DNA of 64,000 nt from Pseudomonadota bacterium. Its GTDB lineage: Bacteria > Pseudomonadota > Gammaproteobacteria > Enterobacterales > Enterobacteriaceae. The notes under the pieces were generated by a model. That model made no database searches. It was not told the DNA's origin and worked only from the letters and a program-made list of their open reading frames with translations. Made by a program: the position numbers and the translations under genes. Of this stretch, positions 37,656 to 45,573 are shown in pieces. Positions within the stretch are counted from its first letter, which is position 1. Each line of letters opens with the position of its first letter. The stretch covers positions 1 through 64,000 of the forward strand of contig JAGTSE010000028.1 in NCBI GenBank assembly GCA_018261615.1, written 5' to 3'.

Positions 37656-37751
37656 ATGTCAGTAAAATCACAGTTCCTCAAAAAATTGCAGGCCAGACAA
37701 CCTGCACCGGCTCCCACAACCAGAGCCAGAGTTTCTGCAGAACCTTCATAA
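37656..37751 (+). CDS. Possible 31-aa ORF between tssE and vasL-like gene
   Basis: A short frame (MSVKSQFLKKLQARQPAPAP to VSAEPS) lies 14 bp after tssE. It is basic and Pro/Ala-rich with no known family, and the ribosome site is weak. It could be a remnant of a gene lost between tssE and the VasL-type gene, or not coding at all. Confidence 0.2.
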   Translation: MSVKSQFLKKLQARQPAPAPTTRARVSAEPS

Positions 37752-37818
37752 GCAGAAAGCGAACCCGCATACACAATCATTTTCCACCGCTTCAGATACG
37801 TCAGATGGACAACTGGTC

Positions 37819-39210
37819 ATGAATGACACCACCCAACGTAAAATCAAAACCGGTGGCGACCCGCGCACACTACCGGATTATGCCGCCCTGCGCGATGAAC
37901 TGAGTAAGCTGACACACCCGGCGCGTCCTGATGTGAACTGGCATTATGTCGAAAAACTATGCCTCTCACTGTTTGAACAAAACGGTGTGGAGCTACAGAC
38001 AGTGGCCTGGTATACGCTGGCCCGCACGCAGTTGGCCGGATTATTCGGTCTCAATGAAGGTCTGGCAATACTGGAAGCCCTAATAAGCCACCAGTGGGGT
38101 GCGCTGTGGCCTCAGCCTGTACATGCCCGTATGGGAATCCTCAGCAGTCTGAGTCAGCGTCTGCAGCAACTGATGCGTATGATCCCGCTGAATTACAGTG
38201 ACCTCAGCCAGCTTTATCGCGCAGAGCAACTGCTTACCAGTCTGGGGGGCATGTTACAGCGTCTGGAACTTAACCACCTGAGCCAGCTTGATATCCTGCG
38301 TACCCTGATGCACAACAGTGCTGTCCGGCTGGAAAACAGCGATGAAACAACCAGCACCGGGCCGGACATTCAGTCTGGTATCGTGTTATCTGCCACCGTG
38401 ATGAATGGCGCGGGAATATCAACAGGCTCCTGTGCCGGTAGCCCGTCTGAAGATATCCGGGCGCCGGACAGCGCAGTAAAGTGGGTATACGTTGCGCAGC
38501 CAGAACGCCAGGTGAATGTGGCGGTGCTGCCGGCAATGCCCACTCTGGCAAAACCATGGAAATCCTTCGCTGCCGGGATGTGTACCATGCTGGTGGTCAG
38601 CGTCGTCGCAGTGTGGAGCTGGCAGTATCTTCACCGGCCAGACCCGCTACAGACTCAGCTTGCAGCATCCCTGGCTCCATTACCCGCAATACTTACGCCG
38701 GAACAACTGGAAATGTTGCGTCAGCAATCCCTGTTACCACAAACGGTGATTGCACAAACACAACAACAGATTGCCTGGCTGGATAAATTACCTCCTGACT
38801 GGAACATCGCTTACAGCAAAAAACTCACCGAACAGGCTCAGACGCTGTGGCCGGAGCAGGCTAAATCCATGGCATTACACTGGCAGCAGCAACTTAATGC
38901 TGCCGCATTGCCGACAGAGCAACTGAATGGCTGGTATCAGGGAATGACGACGCTACAAAAACTGAGTGACAGGCTGAACGGGCTGGATGAGCAGAAAGGA
39001 AAATACATGACGGTTAGTGAGCTGAAATCAGTGGTCTTTTCCACCATGCAGGCATTTAATCAATCCATACCGGCTGAAGAGCAACTGCGGGTATTGTCAG
39101 AAAACCCTGCTGGAGTACCTTTACCTGCCGCTGCGAGGTCTCAACTGGAGGTGCATCTGAAACAACTGGCTGCCCGCTATGCTGAAATAAAACAGAATGC
39201 ATCAGAGTAA
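37819..39210 (+). CDS. VasL/TagA-type ImpA_N membrane protein
   Basis: 463 aa. The N-terminal ImpA_N domain (about 10-130: GGDPRTLPDYAALRDELSKLTHPARPDVNWHYVEKL; LARTQLAGLFGLNEGLAILEALI) resembles TssA. A single membrane helix follows (about 252-270: FAAGMCTMLVVSVVAVWSW), and the C-terminal helical region (about 330-460) matches the VasL-type domain. TagA/VasL proteins dock the distal end of the sheath at the opposite membrane. It is the last T6SS gene, about 500 bp from the tRNA-Phe junction. Confidence 0.85.
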   Translation: MNDTTQRKIKTGGDPRTLPDYAALRDELSKLTHPARPDVNWHYVEKLCLSLFEQNGVELQTVAWYTLARTQLAGLFGLNEGLAILEALISHQWGALWPQPVHARMGILSSLSQRLQQLMRMIPLNYSDLSQLYRAEQLLTSLGGMLQRLELNHLSQLDILRTLMHNSAVRLENSDETTSTGPDIQSGIVLSATVMNGAGISTGSCAGSPSEDIRAPDSAVKWVYVAQPERQVNVAVLPAMPTLAKPWKSFAAGMCTMLVVSVVAVWSWQYLHRPDPLQTQLAASLAPLPAILTPEQLEMLRQQSLLPQTVIAQTQQQIAWLDKLPPDWNIAYSKKLTEQAQTLWPEQAKSMALHWQQQLNAAALPTEQLNGWYQGMTTLQKLSDRLNGLDEQKGKYMTVSELKSVVFSTMQAFNQSIPAEEQLRVLSENPAGVPLPAAARSQLEVHLKQLAARYAEIKQNASE

Positions 39211-39443
39211 GAATAGTGCGAAGAATTGTCGGTGATTCAGTCCGTTACCGTAATAAACGCGCAAGATGGGCTGCTGGCGCTCTGATCTTTCTGGAAAAAT
39301 AAATATTCGTCTATGCCAGTTGCTGAGATTGCCGACTGGCTGGGGGGAATTTCAGGCGCGGTAGGGTTGATGGCTGGTAAGCTCGGATGTCGAAAAAAGA
39401 AAAATGCACCGTGGAGTAATGTTGAAATGGAGATTATTCGTGG

Positions 39444-39527
39444 TCAGTATTCCTTGGGAGCCAATGTGAGGTTATAAGGTTTTTCATCCGGTTTAGCTGC
39501 ACGGATTTTTGCGTCAGTGAGCGCCAT
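39444..39527 (-). pseudogene. Truncated P4-type tyrosine integrase (N-terminus only)
   Basis: On the minus strand, ATG 39527 with AGGAG upstream begins a 27-codon frame whose first 21 residues or so, MALTDAKIRAAKPDEKPYNL, are the characteristic start of P4-family island integrases. Similarity ends there and a stop follows at 39446-39444. It lies 176 bp from the tRNA-Phe 3' end and reads away from it, where such integrases normally sit. I read it as the stub of an older island integrated at the same tRNA. Confidence 0.7.
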
Positions 39528-39670
39528 TAGCGGGGTCTCCTGATAGTAAAAAGGGGTATTATACCCTCAGTTGTACCCGTGCAAGGTACTTGATGCGGGT
39601 TGAAGTTGATTGAGTTGGGTGGAGTTAAGATATTGTAGAGGTGCTGATTTCGACAGGCTCAGAAAGCAAA

Positions 39671-39691
39671 AACCCGCCTTGTGGGCGGGTT
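39671..39691 (-). terminator. Rho-independent terminator of tRNA-Phe
   Basis: Arms AACCCGCC and GGCGGGTT (8 bp, loop CACAA on the minus strand) are followed by further Ts in that direction. It lies 11 bases beyond the CCA end of the tRNA-Phe piece and is on the right strand to be the native tRNA terminator, now separated from the tRNA's 5' half. Confidence 0.8.
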
Positions 39692-39702
39692 CTTTAGAAT
39701 AG

Positions 39703-39752
39703 TGGTGCCCGGACTCGGAATCGAACCAAGGACACGGGGATTTTCAATCCCC
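39703..39752 (-). other. ICE attachment-site repeat: 3' 50 bp of tRNA-Phe(GAA)
   Basis: The minus strand reads from the first base of the anticodon stem (GGGGATTGAAAATCCCC) through the variable loop and T arm to the encoded CCA, matching enterobacterial tRNA-Phe over 50 bases. It then diverges abruptly (39753 onward) where the D arm should begin. The 5' part of the tRNA is missing, so this is not a gene but the chromosome-side direct repeat left by integration at the tRNA 3' end. SPI-7-type ICEs use tRNA-Phe in this way. The complete tRNA and the ICE integrase are expected at the other end. Confidence 0.9.
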
Positions 39753-39791
39753 GTGTTTATGGAAAGCAGTGAAGTGAGCAATCGTTCTCAT

Positions 39792-39809
39792 CTGAATAAT
39801 GTTATTCAG
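39792..39809. promoter_or_regulatory. Inverted repeat at the parA ribosome site
   Basis: CTGAATAA and TTATTCAG form a perfect 8-bp inverted repeat with a 2-nt centre, ending 8 nt before the parA ATG. The 3' arm overlaps the start of CAGGTGACGAA, the likely ribosome site. It could be an operator for ParA/ParB autoregulation or an RNA hairpin limiting translation. Confidence 0.4.
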
Positions 39810-39817
39810 GTGACGAA

Positions 39818-40702
39818 ATGCATTCAAAAACGAAAGTTGTCCCCGTAGTTTCTACCAAAGGTGGTGAGGGGAAATCAACCCAGGCCGCTAATCTCGCCGG
39901 TTTTCTCGCCGATGCAGGCATAAAAACCCTCATTATTGACGGAGACCATGCTCAGCCTACTGCCAGCAGTATCTACCCATTAGCATATGAAGCACCCTGT
40001 GGCCTATACGAACTGCTCATGCAGACCGTAGACCTCTCTAAAGCCGAAAACATTATTTCCCGAACCGAGATCGATAATCTTGACGTCATCGTCTCCAACG
40101 ACCCCCGAAACCTTTTACCAACCTATATGCTCAATGTTCCTGACGGACGCGTGCGTCTTCGCAATGCACTGTCAAATCAGGTTTTCAGTCAGTATGACGT
40201 TATTTTGATTGATTCACAGGGTTCACGTTCAGTGATGTCCGAACTGATTATTCTTGCCGCTACCGGCGAAATGATTGGGATGGTTAAACCTGTTCTGCCG
40301 GATGTGCGTGAATTTATGCGTGGCACTGTAGCTCTGATGGAAGAACTGATCCCGTATATGGCTTTTGGTATCAGTCTCCCGCGCATACATATGCTGGTTA
40401 ATTGTATGGATTATACGCTTCTCGCGAAAACCACAGTTGAACAGGCCGAAAACATCATAGTAAGCGGCGATTACAGTCAGCATGCAGATAAAATCGTCAT
40501 CGATATGCTCCAGACCCGCATTTATGACCTGGACGTTTATAAGCAGGGGCATGCAGCAGGTCAGCCAGTACACCGCCTTGAGAAGAAAACCAGCCGTAAA
40601 AGCGATTCCGCATTTGACTCTATGTACGGCCTCGCCTGCGAGCTGTTCCCTGAATGGGTAAGCCTTTTCGATACGCTGGCAAAGGGAGGTGAGCGTGTCT
40701 GA
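39818..40702 (+). CDS. parA: ICE ParA/Soj-type partition ATPase
   Basis: 294 aa. The deviant Walker A is KGGEGKSTQAAN (Lys14, Lys19), followed by LIIDGDHAQPTAS (A') and DVILIDSQGS (Walker B), all typical of ParA. Similar genes form the attachment-proximal end of SPI-7/PAPI-1/PFGI-1-type ICEs, where they stabilise the excised circular form. It is the first gene inside the attachment repeat, 65 bp from it, and overlaps the next gene by 8 nt. Confidence 0.9.
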   Translation: MHSKTKVVPVVSTKGGEGKSTQAANLAGFLADAGIKTLIIDGDHAQPTASSIYPLAYEAPCGLYELLMQTVDLSKAENIISRTEIDNLDVIVSNDPRNLLPTYMLNVPDGRVRLRNALSNQVFSQYDVILIDSQGSRSVMSELIILAATGEMIGMVKPVLPDVREFMRGTVALMEELIPYMAFGISLPRIHMLVNCMDYTLLAKTTVEQAENIIVSGDYSQHADKIVIDMLQTRIYDLDVYKQGHAAGQPVHRLEKKTSRKSDSAFDSMYGLACELFPEWVSLFDTLAKGGERV

Positions 40703-43598
40703 CGATCGCAGAAATATTCCGGGGATTTTTTCCCCTGATGCTGAACAGTCTGTCATCGGGGGGCTGATGCTGGATAACGACCGCTGGGATGAAGTGGCAC
40801 TCCGTCTGAGTGCTGATGATTTTTTCCAGAAAGTCCATAAAGTTATCTATCAGGAAATGACACGTCTGGTTGCGGCAGGAAAGCCGATTGACCTGATTAC
40901 GCTCTCGGAGAGTATCGAAAGTCGCGGTAAAGATGCCCTTGAGCAACTGGGAGGTTTTGCCTACCTGGCCGAGCTCAGTAAAAACACCCCGAGCGCGGCA
41001 AATATCGTTGCGTACTGTGACATTGTGGCAAGAACCAGCCGGGCACGGCAGTTGGCCTCCATAGGCGCTGAAATCACCGAATCAGTAAGGACACCCGGCA
41101 CCGATATTGACAGGGTGATGGAGACCGCCGAGCAGAAAATTACCCGTCTGGCAGAGTGTGGAGAACCTGAGCAGGGTGTCACGCTGATTGATGGTCTGGA
41201 AAAACTGCTTCCGGAGCTGGAGCGGCGGTGCAATGTGCCGGATGGTATCACCGGCACGCCAACCGGGTTTGATGAGTTTGACCGTATGACCAGCGGTCTG
41301 CAGGCGGGCGACCTGGTGCTTATCGCGGCGCGTCCATCGATGGGGAAAACTGCCTTTCTAATCAGCCTCCTGCTCAACTCATTGCTGAAAAAAATAGATT
41401 CTCATGGTCAGTTTTACAGCCTTGAACAGCCCACCGAGCAGATCGTGATGCGCATGGTCGCTTTACTGGGGAATGTAGACCTCACCCATCTCAAAAGTGG
41501 TCTGATGGATGATGAGGACTGGGCGCGGGTTTCAAATGCCTATGCGCTGATGACCGGCGATATCAAAGATCGCCTCATTATTGATGATACCGGCTCGCTG
41601 ACACCGGCGATGCTGCGTATCCGTGCCCGGCGCAATGCCCGTCGCTATGGTCACCCTTCGATTATCGGGCTTGATTATCTGCAACTGATGCGCTGCCCGG
41701 AGCAGGAAAACCGTACGCAGGAAATTTCGGAAATCTCACGGTCACTGAAAGCGCTGGCCAAAGAGATGGGGTGTCCGGTGGTGGCGCTGTCACAGCTGAA
41801 CCGCCAGCTGGAAAGTCGTGCTGACAAACGTCCAAACAATGGTGATCTGCGGGATTCCGGTGCGCTGGAGCAGGATGCTGGGGAGGTGTGCATGAGCAAC
41901 GTCCGTAATATTAATCTCGGCGCGGCCATGCTGCAGCGGGGCAAAACGCCGGCTCAGGGGGATGCGGTTCCCGCCGCAGTCCCCCTGCCGGTCAGCGAAA
42001 TGGCCATGGTACTCACGCTCGATCAGCTGCGACCAAACCCGGATAACCCGCGTAAAGGTCGTAATCCGCGGTATGAGGAGATCAAAGCCTCCGTTCGCGC
42101 ACGCGGACTGGATTCCATTCCCAAGGTGACACGCGATCCGGACGGTGAAGACGTTTATATCTTCAGTGACGGAGGAAATACCCGGTATCAGATCCTGTGT
42201 GAGCTATGGCAGGAAACCGGTGATGAGCGTTTCTATCGTGTTCACACCATTTTTAAACCGTGGCCTGGCCGGTTGAAATGTCTTGTCGGGCACCTGGCAG
42301 AAAATGAGGTCCGTGGAGAGCTTACCTATATAGATAAAGCGTTTGGTGTACACAGTGCCAGAGCCATTCAGGAAGAGCTGATGGGGCGCCCTGTGACACT
42401 GAGAGAACTGTCAGAATTATTAAATAATGAAGGTTATCCGATTGATAATTCGACCATCAGCAGGATGGAGGATACATTAAAATATCTCTGGCCCTGTTTC
42501 CCAACCTTGCTCAACAGTGGTCTGGCACGTCTGCAGGTGCTGTCGCTGCTGCGCATCCGTTCCCAGGCAGGAAAGGTCTGGTCGCAGTTCGCGCATAAGT
42601 CCTCCCCGCAGTGTTCGTTCGATCAGGTCTTTGAGGCGAGTTGCCAGGGGTTTGACGATCCTGACAGTTATGCATATGAGACATTCCGTGATGAGTTTAT
42701 CGGTCAGCTGGTTAAGGCGCTGCCACATCCCAGTCTGAACTATGACCGCTGGCTGATTGAGCTGGACCCCCGCGAGCAGAAACGCCGTGAACAGTTTGGT
42801 GAGCCGCCTCCGCTGCCCCTACTGACGCCACCACCGGAAAGAGCGGCAGGTCGTGAACCCCCGGAGCCTCAGGTGGCTGTCCTGCCTCCGGATACTGCAT
42901 CTGAAACGCCGGTCACGGGACTTCGCAGCGGCACGCTGACCACACCCGGACGCCCGGAGCCGGCACCGGAACTGCCCGCAGATGCTGAACTGCCTGTGAA
43001 CGCACTGATGACCGCCGGCAGTGAACCACGTCGTGAAGTACAGAATGATCTGTTTGGCGGACGGCCGGTCATTTCCGGCGAAACGGCTGACCCTGACAGC
43101 ATTTCTCTCCCTGATTTCAGCCCGGGCACACTGATGTCAGCATTTGGCGAGGAGAATGCGTCCCCGGCAGCGTCCGTCAGTTCGGTCGCCTTTGCCGCAA
43201 CCGGACTTGAGCCCGTCAGTGATATCTGGCACATCCCGGCACTCCAGGATGATATTGAGCACCTGCAGGATATGGCTTACCGGCTTGTCTTCGAGATTGC
43301 TGAGGCGATGGGCTGCGCGGACAATGTGCGGGAGGATAAAAACCCTCAGTCAGCAGGCTTTGCCGTCTCCGAGACCGGCAGCGAATTTGTCCTCTTCCTG
43401 GCGGGCCTGTCCGGCTCGCTCCCCAACAGGCAGTTCAATATGTTTATGTTCTGCCTGAATTTCTTCGGTTCTCAGTCACCGGCTGACATGGCCGTATTCG
43501 ACGATATCACGGTCGTGAAAACAATGCGCCTTTTCCGCGTTATCCGCCGTCTGCGTGAGCTGCAGCGACTCGCTGCGAAAGGAGGGGAAAATGTCTGA
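40695..43598 (+). CDS. DnaB helicase (C-truncated) fused to ICE ParB
   Basis: 967 aa from GTG 40695 (GGGAGG 5 nt upstream). Residues 1-399 are DnaB: the N-domain (FSPDAEQSVIGGLMLDND), Walker A RPSMGKT (213-219), IIGLDYLQLM and the H3 region VVALSQLNRQLE to SGALEQDAGEV. DnaB then stops abruptly, before motif H4 with its arginine finger. At residue 400 (ATG 41892) an ICE-type ParB follows in frame: LDQLRPNPDNPRKG, the nuclease-like DGGNTRYQIL (492 onward), a helix-turn-helix zone, a Pro-rich linker (about 690-800) and a C-terminal domain. GGGGAGG lies 6 nt before ATG 41892, so ParB could also be made separately. In related ICEs the two are normally separate genes. Confidence 0.85.
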   Translation: MSDDRRNIPGIFSPDAEQSVIGGLMLDNDRWDEVALRLSADDFFQKVHKVIYQEMTRLVAAGKPIDLITLSESIESRGKDALEQLGGFAYLAELSKNTPSAANIVAYCDIVARTSRARQLASIGAEITESVRTPGTDIDRVMETAEQKITRLAECGEPEQGVTLIDGLEKLLPELERRCNVPDGITGTPTGFDEFDRMTSGLQAGDLVLIAARPSMGKTAFLISLLLNSLLKKIDSHGQFYSLEQPTEQIVMRMVALLGNVDLTHLKSGLMDDEDWARVSNAYALMTGDIKDRLIIDDTGSLTPAMLRIRARRNARRYGHPSIIGLDYLQLMRCPEQENRTQEISEISRSLKALAKEMGCPVVALSQLNRQLESRADKRPNNGDLRDSGALEQDAGEVCMSNVRNINLGAAMLQRGKTPAQGDAVPAAVPLPVSEMAMVLTLDQLRPNPDNPRKGRNPRYEEIKASVRARGLDSIPKVTRDPDGEDVYIFSDGGNTRYQILCELWQETGDERFYRVHTIFKPWPGRLKCLVGHLAENEVRGELTYIDKAFGVHSARAIQEELMGRPVTLRELSELLNNEGYPIDNSTISRMEDTLKYLWPCFPTLLNSGLARLQVLSLLRIRSQAGKVWSQFAHKSSPQCSFDQVFEASCQGFDDPDSYAYETFRDEFIGQLVKALPHPSLNYDRWLIELDPREQKRREQFGEPPPLPLLTPPPERAAGREPPEPQVAVLPPDTASETPVTGLRSGTLTTPGRPEPAPELPADAELPVNALMTAGSEPRREVQNDLFGGRPVISGETADPDSISLPDFSPGTLMSAFGEENASPAASVSSVAFAATGLEPVSDIWHIPALQDDIEHLQDMAYRLVFEIAEAMGCADNVREDKNPQSAGFAVSETGSEFVLFLAGLSGSLPNRQFNMFMFCLNFFGSQSPADMAVFDDITVVKTMRLFRVIRRLRELQRLAAKGGENV

Positions 43599-43848
43599 TG
43601 ATCTGAATGACGAAATGGCCCAGGCCAGTACGGCTCTGTTCATCCAGCACGGCATCGATGCCATCCGGGCAAAGGTAAACTCTGCAACACCGTCAAAAGC
43701 CTTCTGCGAATGCTGCGGTGCGGCTATTCCGGTTGCCCGTCAGCTTGCGGTTCCGGGCGTGGAGCTCTGTGCCGGTTGTCAGGAGGTAAAAGAGATGAAA
43801 AACCGTCACCGGGCTGACGGTGGCAGGGGGATGCGCCATGTCGGATAA
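43591..43848 (+). CDS. Small zinc-ribbon protein, TraR/DksA-like
   Basis: 85 aa, GGAGGGG before the ATG and overlapping the fused dnaB-parB stop by 8 nt. An N-terminal helix (MSDDLNDEMAQASTALFIQHGIDAIRAKV) leads to a four-cysteine zinc ribbon (FCECCGAAIP and LCAGC), the layout of conjugative-element TraR/DksA-family regulators, which bind RNA polymerase in the secondary channel. The acidic residues near the N-terminus (Asp3, Asp4, Asp7, Glu8) suit that family. Confidence 0.82.
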   Translation: MSDDLNDEMAQASTALFIQHGIDAIRAKVNSATPSKAFCECCGAAIPVARQLAVPGVELCAGCQEVKEMKNRHRADGGRGMRHVG

Positions 43849-44581
43849 CGCAAAAATCACTGCCCGTATCCGGCGCCTGATGGCGCTGGGCACCCGCAAC
43901 AGCAACCCGCATGAAGCCGCGCGTGCGGTGGCGCTGGCTCAGCGTCTGATGCAACGTCACGGGCTGACGCCGGATATGCTTTCCCTCAGTGACGTCAGTG
44001 AGTCAGTCTGTTTCAGCCTGACCAGTGATGCAGAAAAGGTGCCGGCCTGGCTGAGCTCGCTGGCAACCGTGGTCTGTATGGCCACGGGCTGCCGTTGCTG
44101 GTTTGGCTGGCATATTCATGTCAGTCCACAGGGCGTGAGCAGCGTGCGCCGTTCACTGCACTTTTATGGATTCAGCGAACGACCGGAGGTGGCGCTCTAC
44201 ATCTATACCGTTCTCCAGCGGCAGCTGCGTGCCGCCACAGACGCACATATGTCCGGGTATCGCACGCGCCGCATTCTTCTGCGCACGCGCCGTCGCCGGG
44301 CAGACCAGTTCCGCGAGGGCTGGGTATCCGGCGTCTGGCAGGTGTTGCAGTCCTTTTCACCCTCCGGGGAAGAGAACGCCGTACTGCAGCGCTGGCTGGC
44401 TCAGCGTCATGCCGGCGAGCCGCTGGAAGATATGGCGGTCCGGTCTGCAGGCAAATGCCGGGGTGACAGAACGGCCCGGGTGGCCGGTTTTTTCGCAGGT
44501 CGCGATACCGACCTCCATCATGGTCTCAGTGGCGCACAGGCTTCCCGGCAGATAACGGCGGGAGGGCATGCACATGACTGA
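43838..44581 (+). CDS. DUF2786-domain ICE protein
   Basis: 247 aa from ATG 43838 (GGGGG about 7 nt upstream); an ATG 18 nt earlier is in frame. Residues about 5-45 are DUF2786 (AKITARIRRLMALGTRNSNPHEAARAVALAQRLMQRHGLTPDML). The rest is Arg/Trp-rich with no recognised motif (HFYGFSERPEVALYIYTVLQRQLRAA; RRADQFREGWVSGVWQVLQ). DUF2786 proteins are common on ICEs and phages but have no settled function. It overlaps both neighbours. Confidence 0.82.
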   Translation: MSDNAKITARIRRLMALGTRNSNPHEAARAVALAQRLMQRHGLTPDMLSLSDVSESVCFSLTSDAEKVPAWLSSLATVVCMATGCRCWFGWHIHVSPQGVSSVRRSLHFYGFSERPEVALYIYTVLQRQLRAATDAHMSGYRTRRILLRTRRRRADQFREGWVSGVWQVLQSFSPSGEENAVLQRWLAQRHAGEPLEDMAVRSAGKCRGDRTARVAGFFAGRDTDLHHGLSGAQASRQITAGGHAHD

Positions 44582-44669
44582 CGTTCTTTTATGGAGTGCC
44601 TGCCTGTCGGGCTGGCTTTTTGATGTTCTGCTCATCGCTGACCGGGCGATATCAGGAGGTGGCCTGTGA
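44574..44669 (+). CDS. Possible 31-aa hydrophobic peptide gene
   Basis: ATG 44574 has GGAGGG about 7 nt upstream and the frame encodes a mostly hydrophobic peptide (MTDVLLWSACLSGWLFDVLL to SGGGL). Start and stop overlap the DUF2786 and DUF2857 genes in a continuous coupled chain, which favours translation. It could be a short membrane peptide or simply a translational bridge. Confidence 0.4.
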   Translation: MTDVLLWSACLSGWLFDVLLIADRAISGGGL

Positions 44670-45265
44670 GCCAGCATAATCTTTCTCAGGCCACCACGGC
44701 CATTCTGTCCTCACTGCTGATGGACGTCAAAAACGGCAATATCCGCCGCTGTGAGTCACTGGGTATGTCGGTCGAGGAAATCCGTGCGCTGAGTCATCTG
44801 AGCCTTGATGAACTGCATTACCTCAGCCAGTCACATGTTTCCGTTCTCGATGTCACCCTGAACCATGAAAACTTCTGGCTGATGCTGAATCAGGCCCGCA
44901 ATGAGCAGAAGCGCTTCATGATGATTGACCGCGCACTGGAGCTCGGCGGTTCGATGGAGCTGATTGACCGGTATTTTGGTCTGTCTCCTTCGGAGGTGAG
45001 TGCCCGCCGCCGTCTGATGGGCATTGAATCCCGGCAGGGGCGAACCCAGGCCCTGACAGAGCCACAGGACGCCGCGCTCTGGGCCGAGTGGAAAGCGGCA
45101 GGGTTGTCATCACCGGACTCCTATCAGGCGCTGGAGGCGATGATGCTGGCGGCCGAGCAACTGGGCCTTTCACTGACGGCCGTATGGAGCCGGGTCTGCC
45201 AGTGGTGTCGGGAGGCGAATGCCGCAGGCCGCCGGGCTGAAATACCTGTGCGTAAGGAGGCGTGA
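44666..45265 (+). CDS. DUF2857-family ICE protein
   Basis: 199 aa, GTG start at 44666 with AGGAGG upstream. Recognised as DUF2857 by NGNIRRCESLGMSVEEIRALSHLSLDELHYLSQS and MMIDRALELGGSMELIDRYFGLSPSEVSARRRLMGI. The last part resembles a helix-turn-helix, suggesting DNA binding. The family occurs almost only in PFGI-1/SPI-7-type ICE backbones, between parB and the replication protein. The molecular role is not known to me. Confidence 0.82.
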   Translation: MSQHNLSQATTAILSSLLMDVKNGNIRRCESLGMSVEEIRALSHLSLDELHYLSQSHVSVLDVTLNHENFWLMLNQARNEQKRFMMIDRALELGGSMELIDRYFGLSPSEVSARRRLMGIESRQGRTQALTEPQDAALWAEWKAAGLSSPDSYQALEAMMLAAEQLGLSLTAVWSRVCQWCREANAAGRRAEIPVRKEA

Positions 45266-45495
45266 TGGAGATGGGTGATTTCTCCCCCCGGCAGCAGGTG
45301 TCACCGGCAGTACGCCGCCGCGCGCAGCAGCTGTTCCGCGCGGCCTGCGGTGGACAGAAGGTGTTCCGCCGGCTGACCATGAATGGCTACCTCAAGATAG
45401 ACGTGGGGCCGTTCTGGCGCATTCTCAGTAAGGATGGCGGCCGGCAGTGGTGGCTGATGGACCATGAGACCTACAACCGTGAAATACGGCGGTAA
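45265..45495 (+). CDS. Small conserved-looking ICE protein, unknown
   Basis: 76 aa. The ATG overlaps the previous stop (TGATG), with AAGGAGG just upstream; an ATG at 45271 has better ribosome-site spacing. Basic N-terminal half (VRRRAQQLFRAACGGQKVFRRLTMNGYLKIDV) and an aromatic C-terminal half (PFWRILSKDGGRQWWLMDHETYNREIRR) suggest a small compact fold. There is no family I can name. Confidence 0.6.
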   Translation: MEMGDFSPRQQVSPAVRRRAQQLFRAACGGQKVFRRLTMNGYLKIDVGPFWRILSKDGGRQWWLMDHETYNREIRR

Positions 45496-45573
45496 CGGAC
45501 TGCCGCTGATGACCAGACAGTGCCGGGTTTATCCCGGCACTGTGCTGTCTCAGGCTGAAGAGGAGAGCATAAA

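Noticed and set aside
39313..39477. 54-codon plus-strand frame (MPVAEIADWLGG...) between T6SS and tRNA-Phe
   Set aside because: Its 3' part overlaps the integrase stub on the other strand and no clear family fits; probably remnant DNA without a function.
39703..39752. A functional tRNA-Phe gene
   Set aside because: The acceptor 5' strand, D arm and 5' end are absent; only the 3' 50 bases are present, so it is an attachment-site repeat.
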